64,000 nucleotides of DNA from Microtetraspora sp. NBRC 16547 (GCF_030268965.1 NZ_BSSE01000014.1:62001-126000), one strand, 5' to 3'. Counted from the first letter of the stretch, positions 53,205-62,438 are shown. Notes: a model not told the origin generated them from the letters alone. Program-made: numbers and translations.

Positions 53205-53762
53205 GTGAACCCGGATGATCCCCGCGCGCAACGCACCCGGGCCCGTCTGCGGGCCGCGATACTCGACCTGGCGGCCGACAAGGAGCTGGGCTCCATCACC
53301 ATGGCGGAGGTGGCCAGGCGCGCTGGGGTGAACCGGGCGACGGTCTACCTGCACTTCCCCGACATGGACGCGCTCGTGACCGACGCCATGGAGGAGACGG
53401 TCGCCCAGGTCGCGCGGGCCGCCGCCCTGTGCCCGCGCGACGCGCCCCGAGACCGGGCGCCCGAGCCGCTGGTCGGCCTGTTCGAGCACGTGGCCGCCCG
53501 GGCCACCCTGTACCGGCGGATGCTGGGTGCCCAGGGCAGCGCGCTGTTCGCCGCTCGCATGCGCGAACGGCTGACCGCCGAGTTGGCCACGCGCTTTACC
53601 GGCGGGTCACGTCCCGAGGGCTTCGACGATGTCCCGGCCGAACTGCACGCCACCTACCTGGCCGGCGCCCTCACCGGCGTGATCTCCCACTGGGTCACCG
53701 GCGAGCGCCCGGCCCCCGCCGCGGAGGTGACTTTGGCGTTCTGGCGACTCTTCCGCGCCTGA
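53205..53762 (+). CDS. TetR family regulator
   Basis: A 185-residue TetR protein with HTH LGSITMAEVARRAGVNRATV then YLHFPDMDALVTDAM. The C-terminal effector domain follows. The GTG at 53205 is used; the likely -10 hexamer lies just 7 bases upstream, so the mRNA probably has no leader. It is divergent from the FrnE-TPR gene and likely represses it and itself. Confidence 0.9.
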   Translation: MNPDDPRAQRTRARLRAAILDLAADKELGSITMAEVARRAGVNRATVYLHFPDMDALVTDAMEETVAQVARAAALCPRDAPRDRAPEPLVGLFEHVAARATLYRRMLGAQGSALFAARMRERLTAELATRFTGGSRPEGFDDVPAELHATYLAGALTGVISHWVTGERPAPAAEVTLAFWRLFRA

Positions 53763-53962
53763 CGTCGTGGCAGGGGGCATGAGGGGACATGCCACCAGCC
53801 GCCATCCGAGGCCTTGCGGTGCCGCATCTCCCGGGCCGGTCCGTCCATGACCTCAGACGCCACTGTGAATCATCCCGGCGAGTGCTCCGCAATCGGAGCA
53901 CAGTTCGGGATGAGGGGAACCACCGGTCGATCCGGTGGAAGGGATCAATGACCAGGCGTCGG

Positions 53963-54107
53963 AAATGCCCAGCGGACTGCGTTCGCTCAACCCCGCCCCG
54001 TGAGCCGCGTGGAGCGAGTCCCGACGGGCGGCGAATGTCGCGAAGCAGGTGACCAGACCGATCAGGAATCGAGAAGCGCCGGTCACAGAGCCGCAACTAG
54101 CGTCATC
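53963..54107 (+). pseudogene. Relic of an AraC gene 3' end
   Basis: The frame reads VAKQVTRPIRNREAPVTEPQ then LAS, closely matching the C-terminus of the intact AraC protein at 54773 (VAKQVTRAIRNREATVAEQQ, LA). It is preceded by a TGA in frame (53999-54001), so it cannot be expressed as part of a full protein. It shows that an AraC gene once preceded the first VOC gene as it still does the second. The remaining part of the 53763-54110 gap holds nothing else recognised. Confidence 0.6.
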
Positions 54108-54110
54108 GCC
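54040..54110 (+). repeat. 71-bp direct repeat, copy 1 (copy 2 at 55163-55233)
   Basis: Both copies end exactly at the base before a VOC start codon and share about 60 of 71 positions, including GCGAAGCAGGTGACCAGA and ATCAGGAATCGAGAAGC. They encode the AraC C-terminal tail in both cases. This marks a duplicated AraC-VOC module. Confidence 0.85.
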
Positions 54111-54725
54111 ATGGCTTTCATCGAATCCGTCACCCTTGAGGTGGCCGACCCCACCGCCGTCAGACGCTTCTACACCGCCGCCTTCGGTTTGGGCTCGCAG
54201 GTGCGCCTGCGGGCCTCGGAGGCACCGACGACCGGGTTCCGTGGGTTCACGCTGTCGCTCACGGTGTCCCAGCCGGCCAACGTCAACAGTCTCATCGGCG
54301 CCGCTCTGGACGCCGGCGCATCGCCGGTGAAGCCGGTCACGAAGTCGTTCTGGGGCTACGGCGGCGTCGTCCAAGCCCCGGACGGGACGATCTGGAAGGT
54401 CGCGACCTCGGCGAAGAAGGACACCGGCCCCGCCACCCGGCAGATCGACGAGATCGTGCTGCTGCTGGGAGTGGCGGACGTGGCCGCGAGCAAGCGGTTC
54501 TACCTTGACCGTGGCCTGGCCGTGGCGAAGAGCTTCGGCCGCAAGTACGTCGAGTTCGCCACGGGGTCGAGTCCCGTCAAACTGGCGCTCTACGGGCGCC
54601 GTGCCCTTGCCAAGGACGCCGGCGTCTCCGCCGACGGCACCGGATCGCACCGGATCACGATTGGCAGTGATGCCGGGTCCTTCACCGACCCGGACGGGTT
54701 CGCGTGGGAGACCGCGTCGCTTTGA
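54111..54725 (+). CDS. VOC/glyoxalase family protein
   Basis: A 204-residue vicinal-oxygen-chelate protein with two similar halves: FIESVTLEVADPTAVRRFYT and QIDEIVLLLGVADVAASKRF. TDPDGFAWETASL closes the second unit. It resembles glyoxalase/bleomycin-resistance proteins of unknown substrate found next to AraC genes. The ATG at 54111 directly follows a 71-bp repeat shared with the second VOC gene. An AraC gene follows after 47 bp. Confidence 0.87.
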   Translation: MAFIESVTLEVADPTAVRRFYTAAFGLGSQVRLRASEAPTTGFRGFTLSLTVSQPANVNSLIGAALDAGASPVKPVTKSFWGYGGVVQAPDGTIWKVATSAKKDTGPATRQIDEIVLLLGVADVAASKRFYLDRGLAVAKSFGRKYVEFATGSSPVKLALYGRRALAKDAGVSADGTGSHRITIGSDAGSFTDPDGFAWETASL

Positions 54726-54772
54726 GCCGGGTGGCGCGGCCGCACCGGCCTCCGCCGGAAAGGAGTTCTCAC

Positions 54773-55228
54773 ATGTGTCACCCTTCGTGGGCGCGCGCAC
54801 TAACCGCGGCGCAGCGCCTGAGCGACCTCGCGCGGCTGCGCCGCGTTCGGGACCGGATCGGCCGGGAGTACGCGCAGCCGCTGGACGTCGAGGCGCTGGC
54901 CCGCGGCGTGAACATGTCGGCAGGGCACCTCAGCCGCCAGTTCCGGCTCGCCTACGGCGAGTCGCCGTACTCCTATCTGATGAGGCGGCGCATCGAGCGT
55001 GCGATGGCGTTGCTGTGTTTTGGCGACCTCAGCGTCACCGAGGTCTGTTTCGCGGTCGGCTGCTCGTCGCTGGGCACCTTCAGCACTCGCTTCACCGAGT
55101 TGGTCGGTGTGCCGCCCAGCGCCTATCGGCACCAGGTGGCGGGCGCGAGGGCGTCGTGCGTGGCGAAGCAGGTGACCAGAGCCATCAGGAATCGAGAAGC
55201 AACAGTCGCGGAGCAGCAACTAGCGTGA
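54773..55228 (+). CDS. AraC family regulator
   Basis: A 151-residue short AraC protein consisting only of the DNA-binding domain: LDVEALARGVNMSAGHLSRQ and SVTEVCFAVGCSSLGTFSTR, with PSAYR closing the second unit. The tail VAKQVTRAIRNREATVAEQQ recurs upstream as a relic. The ATG at 54773 has AAAGGAG upstream. It lies between two VOC genes and ends 5 bp before the second; it is their likely regulator. Confidence 0.9.
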   Translation: MCHPSWARALTAAQRLSDLARLRRVRDRIGREYAQPLDVEALARGVNMSAGHLSRQFRLAYGESPYSYLMRRRIERAMALLCFGDLSVTEVCFAVGCSSLGTFSTRFTELVGVPPSAYRHQVAGARASCVAKQVTRAIRNREATVAEQQLA

Positions 55229-55233
55229 CCGTC
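55163..55233 (+). repeat. 71-bp direct repeat, copy 2
   Basis: The 3' end of the AraC gene plus the bases up to the second VOC start. It has the same length as copy 1 at 54040-54110 and about 85 percent identity by eye. Confidence 0.85.
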
Positions 55234-55644
55234 ATGGATATCACCATTCACACGAGCTTCCTCCCGCACGACGACCCGGAGGCCTCCCTGGCCTTCTACC
55301 GCGACATCCTCGGCTTCGAGGTCCGCAGCGACGTCGGAAACGGCAAGATGCGCTGGATCACGGTCGGCCCCGCCGGCCAGCCCGGCACGTCCATCCTCCT
55401 GGCGCCGCCGGCCGCCGACCCCGGCATCACCGACGACGAGCGCCGCACCATCGCCGAGATGATGGCCAAGGGCACCTACGGCTGGATCCTGCTGGCCACC
55501 TCCGATCTCAACGGCACCTTCGAGAAGGTGGAGGCCAGCGGCGCCGAGGTCGTCCAGGAGCCGACCGAGCAGCCGTACGGGGTGCGCGACTGCGCTTTCC
55601 GCGACCCTGCGGGCAACCTGGTCCGCATCCAGGAGTTGTGCTGA
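55234..55644 (+). CDS. VOC/glyoxalase family protein
   Basis: A 136-residue single-unit VOC protein: MDITIHTSFLPHDDPEASLA, FYRDILGFEVRSDVGNGKMR and YGVRDCAFRDPAGNLVRIQE. Metal-ligand His and Glu positions are plausible. It follows the AraC gene by 5 bp and is probably co-transcribed. It shares a duplicated upstream segment with the VOC gene at 54111, though the two proteins are not close in sequence. Confidence 0.88.
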   Translation: MDITIHTSFLPHDDPEASLAFYRDILGFEVRSDVGNGKMRWITVGPAGQPGTSILLAPPAADPGITDDERRTIAEMMAKGTYGWILLATSDLNGTFEKVEASGAEVVQEPTEQPYGVRDCAFRDPAGNLVRIQELC

Positions 55645-55716
55645 GCGCGCCGTGTTCGGGTTGGCGTGCCAGCCGGCGCCCACCGAGCCTGTGGGCGCCG
55701 CGGTGGCGGGCAAGGC

Positions 55717-55918
55717 TCAGGGCAGCATGTTCTCGATGAGGTCGGCGGCACGCGGGATGCCGCCCTCGGCCCGTGTGTCGGCGCGCAGCAGTGCCGAGCG
55801 GCGGGCGACCTCCGGGTCGGTGACCAGGTCGTTCAGGGCCGCCCGTAGCGCCCGCTGCGGGACCCACGAGTGCACCTCGACGTCGGGCCGGATGTCGCCG
55901 AGTTCCCGCGGCTCGGGT
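55717..55918 (-). pseudogene. Remnant of a macrolide-type (MGT) glycosyltransferase
   Basis: The minus-strand frame reads EPRELGDIRPDVEVHSWVPQ, then directly RALRAALNDLVTDPEVARRS and AADLIENMLP before the stop at 55717. In MGT-family glycosyltransferases VEVHRWVPQ is followed by about 60 residues including the nucleotide-sugar motif before LRAAVxxVxxDPEV. Here that block is deleted, and the 5' two-thirds of the gene are absent, replaced by the oxidase gene. The relic is certainly non-functional. Confidence 0.6.
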
Positions 55919-58066
55919 TCAGTGCAGGAGCAGGTCCGGTGTGATGGGGAGATCCCGTACGCGGATCCCGGTGGCGTTGTGAACCGCGTTGGCGATCGCC
56001 GCCGGAGCGCCGACGATGCCGATCTCGCCGATGCCCCTGGCCCCCAGCGGACCGGCGTGGACGTCCTCCTCGTCCAGCCAGACGGCGTCGACGTCCATCA
56101 CGTCGGCGCTGGTGGCGATGTGATACTCCGCGAAGTCGTGGTTGATCACGTGCCCGGTGCGGTGGTCCAGGACGCTGCGCTCGTGCAGCGCCATCGACAA
56201 CCCCATCGTCATCCCCCCGATGAACTGCGAGCGCGCGGTGCGGGGATTGATGACGCGCCCCACCGAGAACACCCCGAGCATCCGCGGCACCCGGATCTCG
56301 CCGGTGTCGGCATCCACCCTGACCTCGGCGAACTGCGCGCCGAAGGAGTGCATCGAGAACCGCTTCGCGTCCGGGTCCCGAGGCATCTCCCCACCTGCCT
56401 CCGCACCCCGCGGCGGGTCCTCTCCGTACGCGTGGCGGAAGGCGCGGCACGCGGCCACGATCGTCGAACCCCAGCTCGCGGTGCCCGAGGACCCACCCGC
56501 GACGGTGGCCCGGGGCAGGTCGCTGTCCCCGATCTCCACACTCACCGCGCCGAGAGGACATCCCAGCGCGTCGGCCGCGATCTGCGTCAGGACCGTCCAC
56601 GCACCGGTGCCGATGTCGGCCGCGCCGATGCGCACCGTATAGCGGCCGCGTCCGTCGTAGGCCACCACGGCCCGCGAGCCGGGGATCCGGTAGTACGGGT
56701 AGGTCGAGCTCGCCACCCCCAAGCCCACCAACTCGCGCCCCTCCCTGCGCGTGCCGGGCACTGCCGGTCGGCCTTCCCAGCCGAAGCGGACCGCCCCCTC
56801 GCGCAGGCAGCGCACCAGGTGACGGCCCGACCACGGCCTGCCGGACTCCGGGTCGACCTCGGGCTCGTTGCGCACCCGCAGCTCGACCGGATCCAGCCCG
56901 CAGGCCACGGCGAGCTCGTCCATCGCCACCTCCAGGCCGAAGAACCCCGGCGCCTCGCCCGGCGCGCGCATCCACGACGGAACGGGCACATCCAGCGCGG
57001 CCAGCCGGTGCGCCGTCCGCCGGTTCGGCGCCGCGTACATCATCCGCGTCCCGGCCGCGGTCTGCTCCGCGTACTCCTTGATCCTCGAGGTGTGCTCCAC
57101 CGCCTCGTGCGCGACGGCCGTCAGCCGTCCGCCCTCGTCGGCGCCCAGCCGTACGCGCTGGATCGTGGGCGTGCGGTGGCCGGCCAGCGAGAACATCTGG
57201 TGGCGGGTCAGCGCCAGCTTGACCGGGCGCCCCGGCACGGCCCGCGCGCCCAGCACCGCGAGCACGTTGTGCGCGTGCGGCATCCCCTTGGATCCGAAGC
57301 CCCCGCCCACATACGGCGACATCACCCGCACCTGATCCGGCCGCAGGCCGAAGACCCGCGCGAGCGTCGACCGTACGGCGTGCACGCTCTGCGTCGAGTC
57401 GAACAGCGACAGCCGCGCGTCGCCGAGGAAGCCGCCGCCCGGATCCCACACCGCCACGGTGGTGTGCGGCTCCATCGGGTTGTTGTGCTCCATCGGCGTG
57501 GTGTAGATCTGGTCGACCGTCACCGCCGCCGCCTCCATCGCGGCGTCCACGTCGCCTTCGTCGGTGTCGGTGGCGAACCCCTCGTTGACCCGTTCCGGCC
57601 GGTAAAGATCGGTTCGGTCGGCCCGCAGCTCCGTGTCGTGGGGCTCCTCCTCGTACTCCACCCGCACCAGACCGGCGGCGTACCGGGCGATCTCGGGCGT
57701 CTCGCCGAGCACCACCCCGATGAACTGCCCGCGGAACGCGACCGCGTCGGACTGCAGGACGGACAGCTCGGCGTCCTCGGTGTCGGCCAGGCGGGCGGCG
57801 TCACGGTGGGTGACCACGGCCAGGACGCCGTCGACGCCGGCCGCCGCCACCGTGTCGATCGCGATGACGCGGCCGCGCGCGATCGTGGCCTGCAACGGGT
57901 GCGCGTACACCGGATCGTCCACCGGCCGGTCGTAGGCGTACGCCGCGCTCCCGGTCACCTTGGCCCGGCCGTCGACGCGCGGCGACGGCGTGCCCACCGC
58001 TCGGCCCTGTGCGCTCACCTGGGCGGTCTCCTCGGCGGTCTCCTCGGCGGTCTCCTCGGCGGTCAT
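55919..58066 (-). CDS. Xanthine dehydrogenase family molybdopterin-binding subunit (PaoC-like)
   Basis: A 715-residue large subunit. The Ald_Xan_dh_C domain (about 20-130) starts [20 protein letters not shown]. The molybdopterin domain has [40 protein letters not shown] and the catalytic glutamate in the GEIGI segment. It forms the active site of an aldehyde/heterocycle hydroxylase. The ATG at 58066 overlaps the FAD-subunit stop (ATGA). The N-terminal AEET repeats come from a 12-bp tandem repeat. Product of a three-gene operon. Confidence 0.9.
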   Translation of the reverse strand: MTAEETAEETAEETAQVSAQGRAVGTPSPRVDGRAKVTGSAAYAYDRPVDDPVYAHPLQATIARGRVIAIDTVAAAGVDGVLAVVTHRDAARLADTEDAELSVLQSDAVAFRGQFIGVVLGETPEIARYAAGLVRVEYEEEPHDTELRADRTDLYRPERVNEGFATDTDEGDVDAAMEAAAVTVDQIYTTPMEHNNPMEPHTTVAVWDPGGGFLGDARLSLFDSTQSVHAVRSTLARVFGLRPDQVRVMSPYVGGGFGSKGMPHAHNVLAVLGARAVPGRPVKLALTRHQMFSLAGHRTPTIQRVRLGADEGGRLTAVAHEAVEHTSRIKEYAEQTAAGTRMMYAAPNRRTAHRLAALDVPVPSWMRAPGEAPGFFGLEVAMDELAVACGLDPVELRVRNEPEVDPESGRPWSGRHLVRCLREGAVRFGWEGRPAVPGTRREGRELVGLGVASSTYPYYRIPGSRAVVAYDGRGRYTVRIGAADIGTGAWTVLTQIAADALGCPLGAVSVEIGDSDLPRATVAGGSSGTASWGSTIVAACRAFRHAYGEDPPRGAEAGGEMPRDPDAKRFSMHSFGAQFAEVRVDADTGEIRVPRMLGVFSVGRVINPRTARSQFIGGMTMGLSMALHERSVLDHRTGHVINHDFAEYHIATSADVMDVDAVWLDEEDVHAGPLGARGIGEIGIVGAPAAIANAVHNATGIRVRDLPITPDLLLH

Positions 58067-59049
58067 CGTCCCTCCTCGGCGAGGTCGCGCAGCGTCGCGA
58101 CGATGGCGTTGCGGACCATCGGCACCTTGAACTCGTTGCCGTGCAGCGGCCGCGCGGCGGCGAGTTCGGCTTCGGCGGCCCGGCGGAAGGCCTCCTCGGT
58201 GACCGTCGCGCCCAGCAGCGCCTCCTCGGCCAGCGCGGCACGCCACGGCTTGTGCGCCACGCCGCCCAGCGCCAGCCGTACGTCGCGGACGGCGCCGCCG
58301 TCGAGGTCGAGGCACGCCGCCACGGAGACCAGCGCGAAACTGTAGGAGACGCGGTCGCGCACCTTCCGGTAGGCCGAGCGGCGCGCGAACGGAAGGTCCG
58401 GCAGCTCGACGGCCGTGATCAGCTCGCCGTGCTCCAGCACCGTGTCACGCTGCGGCGTGTCGCCGGGAAGCCGGTGGAGGTCCGCCAGTGGCAGCGCGCG
58501 CTCGCCCGCGGGGCCGAGCACGATCACCACGGCGTCCAGCGCCAGCATCGCCACCGCCATGTCGGACGGGTGCACCGCGACGCAGTGCTCGGACGCTCCG
58601 AGGATGGCGTGGTAGCGGGTGTAGCCGCCGATCGCCGAGCATCCGGAGCCGGGATCCCGCTTGTTGCACGGCGTGGTGACGTCCTGGAAATAGGGGCAGC
58701 GGGTCCGTTGCAGGAGGTTCCCCGCGGTGGTGGCGGCGTTGCGCAACTGCCCGGAGGCGCCGGACAGCAGAGCCCGCGCCAGCACCGGGTAGCGCTCGCG
58801 CACCAGCGGATGCGCGGCCAGGTCGCTGTTGCGTACGGCGGCGCCGATCCGAAGGCCGCTGCCTGTCTCCTCCACCCGGTCCAACGGCAGCCGCGACACG
58901 TCGACCAGGAGGTCCGGCCGGGCGACGCCGAGCTTCATGTGGTCCACCAGGTTGGTGCCGCCGCCGAGGAAGGCCGCGCCGGGCCGCCCGGCCACGGCCG
59001 CGACGGCCTCGGCGGGATCACCGGCCCGCAGATACTCGAAGGGGATCAC
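58063..59049 (-). CDS. FAD-binding subunit of the molybdenum hydroxylase (PaoB-like)
   Basis: A 328-residue subunit: [20 protein letters not shown] and [17 protein letters not shown] bind FAD. The segment [20 protein letters not shown] then GCSAIGG supplies extra cysteines like those that hold a 4Fe-4S cluster in PaoB, absent from simpler CoxM proteins. The GTG at 59049 overlaps the stop of the 2Fe-2S subunit. It transfers electrons from the molybdenum subunit to the acceptor. Confidence 0.9.
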   Translation of the reverse strand: MIPFEYLRAGDPAEAVAAVAGRPGAAFLGGGTNLVDHMKLGVARPDLLVDVSRLPLDRVEETGSGLRIGAAVRNSDLAAHPLVRERYPVLARALLSGASGQLRNAATTAGNLLQRTRCPYFQDVTTPCNKRDPGSGCSAIGGYTRYHAILGASEHCVAVHPSDMAVAMLALDAVVIVLGPAGERALPLADLHRLPGDTPQRDTVLEHGELITAVELPDLPFARRSAYRKVRDRVSYSFALVSVAACLDLDGGAVRDVRLALGGVAHKPWRAALAEEALLGATVTEEAFRRAAEAELAAARPLHGNEFKVPMVRNAIVATLRDLAEEGR

Positions 59050-59552
59050 GAGTCCGCCTCCTCGCGAAGGGCCGCGACGATGTTGACGTACGCGCCGCAG
59101 CGGCACAGGTTGCCGCTCAGCCGTTCCCGGATCTCCTCGTCGTCGAGCGTGACCGGGCCGGTGAGGTCGTCGGTGACGCGGCTGGGATGCCCGGCCTTGA
59201 CCTCTTCCAGCATGCCGACCGCGGAACAGATCTGCCCGGGCGTGCAGAAACCGCACTGGAAGCCGTCCTCCTCGAGGAAGGCCCGCTGCACCGGGTGCGG
59301 CTCGCCCTCCTGGACCAGTCCCTCGGCTGTGGTGACGTCGGCGCCGTCGTGTGCCACCGCGAACGTCAGGCAGCTGACCACCCGCCGCCCGTCGAGCAAC
59401 ACGGTGCACGAACCGCACTGCCCGTGGTCACAGCCCTTCTTCGGAGATGTGACCGACAGGTGGTCGCGCAGCGCGTCGAGCAGAGTGGTGCGGGTGTCGA
59501 CCGTCAACGATCTGTCCCGGCCGTCCACCCGCAACGTGATCCGAGCATCCAT
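59046..59552 (-). CDS. 2Fe-2S subunit of the molybdenum hydroxylase (PaoA-like)
   Basis: A 168-residue iron-sulphur subunit. The plant-ferredoxin-type cluster is in [18 protein letters not shown] with a further Cys in VVSCLTF; the second cluster ligands are [10 protein letters not shown] and [13 protein letters not shown]. Both clusters are complete. The ATG at 59552 has GGGAGG upstream. There is no TAT signal, so the enzyme is cytoplasmic unless the start is further upstream. First gene of the operon. Confidence 0.92.
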   Translation of the reverse strand: MDARITLRVDGRDRSLTVDTRTTLLDALRDHLSVTSPKKGCDHGQCGSCTVLLDGRRVVSCLTFAVAHDGADVTTAEGLVQEGEPHPVQRAFLEEDGFQCGFCTPGQICSAVGMLEEVKAGHPSRVTDDLTGPVTLDDEEIRERLSGNLCRCGAYVNIVAALREEADS

Positions 59553-59780
59553 GGTCGCCTCCCGGCGGTGTCCCAGCGGGCCTCGCGGCCGCTCCTTGGG
59601 GCCGCTCCCCACAGAGGCCCACTGTGCCCCCGGGACGCGCGGCTAACACTCGGGCCGCGGATCGTGGCCAGGTCCCTGCACGGGTTTGGTGGACACCTTG
59701 ACATTCCCGGCCGTGACGCCTCCGTGATGTGCCGTCATGCCTCCCAGTGGGCGTCGTCCGCCACTGGTCGGCGGCCGGGA

Positions 59781-60389
59781 TCAGTCGAGCCCGCGCAGGC
59801 CGTCGAGCACGCCTTGGAGCGTCCGCGCGTCCGGCCCGTCGGCGCGGTCGGCGATGCCCGGGTGACGCAGGCGCCGGGGAAGGGCCGCCCTCGGCCCGCG
59901 CACGGGCGGGGCGGGGGTGCGGGCGGCGGGAATGGCCACCTCGCACCAGACGATCTTGCCGCGGTCGGGAGCGGTGCGGTGTCCCCACATCGTGGACAGC
60001 GCTCCGACCAGCGCCAGCCCGCGGCCGCCCTCCCGCAACTTGTCCGGGGAGTCGGTCCGCTCGGTGGCCGGCATCTGGGTGCTGACGTCCCAGACCTCGA
60101 TCACGAGGCTGTCGGAGGACAGCAGCAGCCGCAGCGCGATCATCCGCAGGGCGACGGGGAACACCGACGAGGCCACCGGCAGGCTGGACACCGCCTCCGT
60201 GGCTCGGATGGCGTTGGTGACCAGCTCGGACGTGAGCAGCTCGACCGTGTCGGCCAGCTGCGGCAGCTCCCACGTGGCGAGCTGGCTCCGGGCGAAGGCA
60301 CGCGCCTGGCGCGGGGTGGTGGCGGTCGAGCCGAACACCCGGTCGGCCGCCTTCCCGTCACCGTGCGCCGGAAACGGAGATGTCAGCAT
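59781..60389 (-). CDS. RsbW-type ATP-binding protein (anti-sigma-like kinase)
   Basis: A 202-residue HATPase_c_2 protein: RQARAFARSQLATWELPQLA, the N-box ELLTSELVTNAIRATEAV and GGRGLALVGALSTMWGHRT. Actinomycetes have many of these, acting as serine kinases on anti-anti-sigma proteins. The C-terminal 50 residues are basic and proline-rich. The ATG at 60389 is used. No partner gene is adjacent. Confidence 0.87.
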   Translation of the reverse strand: MLTSPFPAHGDGKAADRVFGSTATTPRQARAFARSQLATWELPQLADTVELLTSELVTNAIRATEAVSSLPVASSVFPVALRMIALRLLLSSDSLVIEVWDVSTQMPATERTDSPDKLREGGRGLALVGALSTMWGHRTAPDRGKIVWCEVAIPAARTPAPPVRGPRAALPRRLRHPGIADRADGPDARTLQGVLDGLRGLD

Positions 60390-60883
60390 TCGGGGAACGT
60401 TCCGCGAACCGCGCGGCGGGCGAGCGCCGACGGCATCGGCTCATGATCGGTCCGGGGGAGCAATCGCGGAAAACGCATGACACAGATCATGTGCCAGCGC
60501 CCGCCCCGGCGGTACCTCCTTGACGAGATCGGAGGAAATTCCTCACTCCAGGAGAGAAGGCGTCCCTCGCCGGGCGTCTTCCCATCGAACATGGCAGCGA
60601 GAGCACCCGTGACATCACGCCGGCGACTCGAACCCGTTGTCGAGGGCCACCGACGGGACGACCGGCCGCGGGTGATCAAGGGCGCCGTGGTGGCGCCCAT
60701 GGTGCCCGAAAACGCGCCGGGCGGTCCCAGGCATCGCCCTGGACCAGGTCGCGTTCCACCTCCACCGCAGCTCTGTGATGCATTCCCTATCGTTATCTAT
60801 CTCTCCTTGTTGGATGGTAGTTTTGGGAGTAATAGGGAAAGTTATCGCGGAAGAATCGCGACTGCGCTTCGGAGGGGAGTCCC
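60390..60883. other. Long intergenic region with inverted repeats
   Basis: No convincing gene in 494 bp. It contains GAGGAA-A-TTCCTC (60532-60544) and GGCGCC-N5-GGCGCC (60681-60697). It turns AT-rich from 60780, where TTCCCTAT (60783-60790) and ATAGGGAA (60832-60839) form an 8-bp inverted repeat just upstream of the HTH gene, a possible operator. The frame 60477-60941 on the plus strand looks non-coding. Confidence 0.4.
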
Positions 60884-61309
60884 GTGTCGCAACAGCCGTA
60901 CTCGGTGGACCAGGTGGCGGAGTTGCTGGGCTTGCACGTGAAGACTGTGCGCGCGTATGTCCGCGACGGTCGGCTGAAGGCGACCCGGATCGGCAAGCAA
61001 TACCGGATCACGCGCGAGGACCTGGAGGCGTTCACCGGCATGCCGGCTCCCTCGCCCGTCCGGACCAGTCGCCACACCGAGGTTTCCAGCATCGTGCAGA
61101 TCGACGCGATCAGCCCCGAGGAGACGATCCGCCTGACCAACACGGTCATAGCCGCCGCCGCGGCCCCTCCGCCCGCCGGCGAACGCCTGCGCGTCGAGAC
61201 CGTCTACGACGAGGAACGGGCCAGCCTGAAAATCATCATCCTGGGCGGCCTGGACAGCACCGCACAACTCCTCAAGATCATCACGGCTTTGACCGAGGAA
61301 CGACAGTGA
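60884..61309 (+). CDS. Excisionase-type helix-turn-helix protein
   Basis: A 141-residue protein. The N-terminal MerR-like/excisionase HTH (about 1-52) is PYSVDQVAELLGLHVKTVRA then YVRDGRLKATRIGKQYRITR. A C-terminal alpha-beta region of about 75 residues follows (ASLKIIILGGLDSTAQLLKI). The GTG has GGAGGGG upstream. The stop overlaps the GTG of the next frame. In related genomes this HTH gene leads an operon with an alpha/beta hydrolase and DUF4180. Confidence 0.85.
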   Translation: MSQQPYSVDQVAELLGLHVKTVRAYVRDGRLKATRIGKQYRITREDLEAFTGMPAPSPVRTSRHTEVSSIVQIDAISPEETIRLTNTVIAAAAAPPPAGERLRVETVYDEERASLKIIILGGLDSTAQLLKIITALTEERQ

Positions 61310-61479
61310 ACGACATCTACACCTCCGCCGATGGCGCGCGCATCCTCGTGCAGCGATACCGCGCGTTCCTGGAGAAGCTGCCGGTGCTCGGCGACGACGC
61401 CCTGCGCGGCCTGCGGATGCCGACGCTGGTCATCCTCGACTTCCTGCGCTCACCGAAAGAAGCACGCCCTCATGCCTGA
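61306..61479 (+). pseudogene. Internally deleted alpha/beta hydrolase
   Basis: A 57-residue frame starting GTG at 61306: NDIYTSADGARILVQRYRAF is the characteristic start of an alpha/beta hydrolase group, but after LEKLPVLG it continues as DDALRGLRMPTLVILDFLRS, which matches the end of the same family (strand before the catalytic Asp). The lid and nucleophile Ser are missing, so the gene carries an in-frame internal deletion and cannot be an active hydrolase. Confidence 0.5.
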
Positions 61480-61852
61480 CATCCTCCAGCACATCAACGG
61501 CATACCTGTCCTCGTGTGCGACGCCGACGGTGAGCCGCTGCGCGACGAACGCGACGCGGTCGACCTCATCGGCGAGGCATTCCACCACGGCGCCTCGTGG
61601 GTCGCCGTCCCGGCCGACCGCTTCGAGGACGACTTCTTCCGGCTGCGCACCCGCGTCGCCGGCGAGATCGTCCAGAAGTTCGTCAACTACCGGATCGGCA
61701 TCGCCGTCATCGGCGACATCTCCCGGCACACCGCCACCAGCACCGCGCTGCGGGACTTCGTCCGAGAAAGCAACCGAGGCACGCATCTCTGGTTCGTCTC
61801 CGACGTCGACGACCTCCGCGACCGGCTCACCCCTGCCCCAGGCAGCCGCTGA
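61472..61852 (+). CDS. DUF4180 protein
   Basis: A 126-residue protein with the DUF4180 pattern: LQHINGIPVLVCDADGEPLR, DLIGEAFHHGASWVAVPADR, EIVQKFVNYRIGIAVIGDIS and WFVSDVDDLRDRL. The family is small, soluble and of unknown function, probably STAS-like in fold. The ATG at 61472 overlaps the end of the deleted hydrolase frame by 8 bp. It is in the same operon as the excisionase-type HTH gene. Confidence 0.85.
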   Translation: MPDILQHINGIPVLVCDADGEPLRDERDAVDLIGEAFHHGASWVAVPADRFEDDFFRLRTRVAGEIVQKFVNYRIGIAVIGDISRHTATSTALRDFVRESNRGTHLWFVSDVDDLRDRLTPAPGSR

Positions 61853-62015
61853 CATCGGCCTGCCGGCTCAGCGCGTACGGATATTCGCCATCTCCGGGGT
61901 GGCCTACGACGACACCGCGCGTCCAGCCGGCTCGTGAAAGGTGACTCCGCCTACCTGACAGAGGGTGACAGGTATGACCGGCAGGCTCTCGGGTGTCCAG
62001 GCTTCACCGACTTCC

Positions 62016-62426
62016 ATGAGCGAGATGACCACGATGACCACGCACGCGACCGGCACATTCGACATCACCGGCTGGGACGAGATGGCCACGGACCAGCGTG
62101 AGGGCGCGACGATCAGCCGGGTGCGCATCACCAAGACCTTCCAGGGCGACATCGAGGGGACCAGCACCACCGAGATCCTCACCGTCGCGACCGATGCGGG
62201 TCCCGCGGCGTACACCGGGATCGAGCATGTCGAGGGCACGCTGGGCGGACGCAAGGGCACCTTCGTCCTGCAACACAGCGCCGGCAGCGAGAACGACGTC
62301 CAGTGGATGCGCTGGCTGATCGTCCCCACCTCGGGCACCGGCGAACTCACCGGCCTGCGCGGCGAGGGCAGGATCGAAGTGGAGGACGGCAAGCACACCT
62401 TCGTCCTGGACTACGAGCTCGCCTGA
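62016..62426 (+). CDS. DUF3224 protein
   Basis: A 136-residue single-domain DUF3224 (allene-oxide-cyclase-like beta barrel) protein: ATGTFDITGWDE, FVLQHSAGSENDVQWMRWLI and ELTGLRGEGRIEVEDGKHTF. The function is unknown. The start is uncertain, since ATGs at 62016, 62025 and 62034 are closely spaced; 62016 is used. A hairpin lies 12 bp past the stop. It is followed by a convergent orphan gene. Confidence 0.87.
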   Translation: MSEMTTMTTHATGTFDITGWDEMATDQREGATISRVRITKTFQGDIEGTSTTEILTVATDAGPAAYTGIEHVEGTLGGRKGTFVLQHSAGSENDVQWMRWLIVPTSGTGELTGLRGEGRIEVEDGKHTFVLDYELA

Positions 62427-62438
62427 GCCACCGCGCCC

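Noticed and set aside
58009-58066. 12-bp repeats encoding AEET as a CRISPR-like or regulatory array
   Set aside because: Only four short units inside a coding N-terminus with no spacers; simple slippage repeat.
60477-60941. Plus-strand 154-codon frame before the HTH gene
   Set aside because: Arg/Pro-rich, no homology, and it runs out of frame over a well-supported HTH gene with a strong ribosome site.
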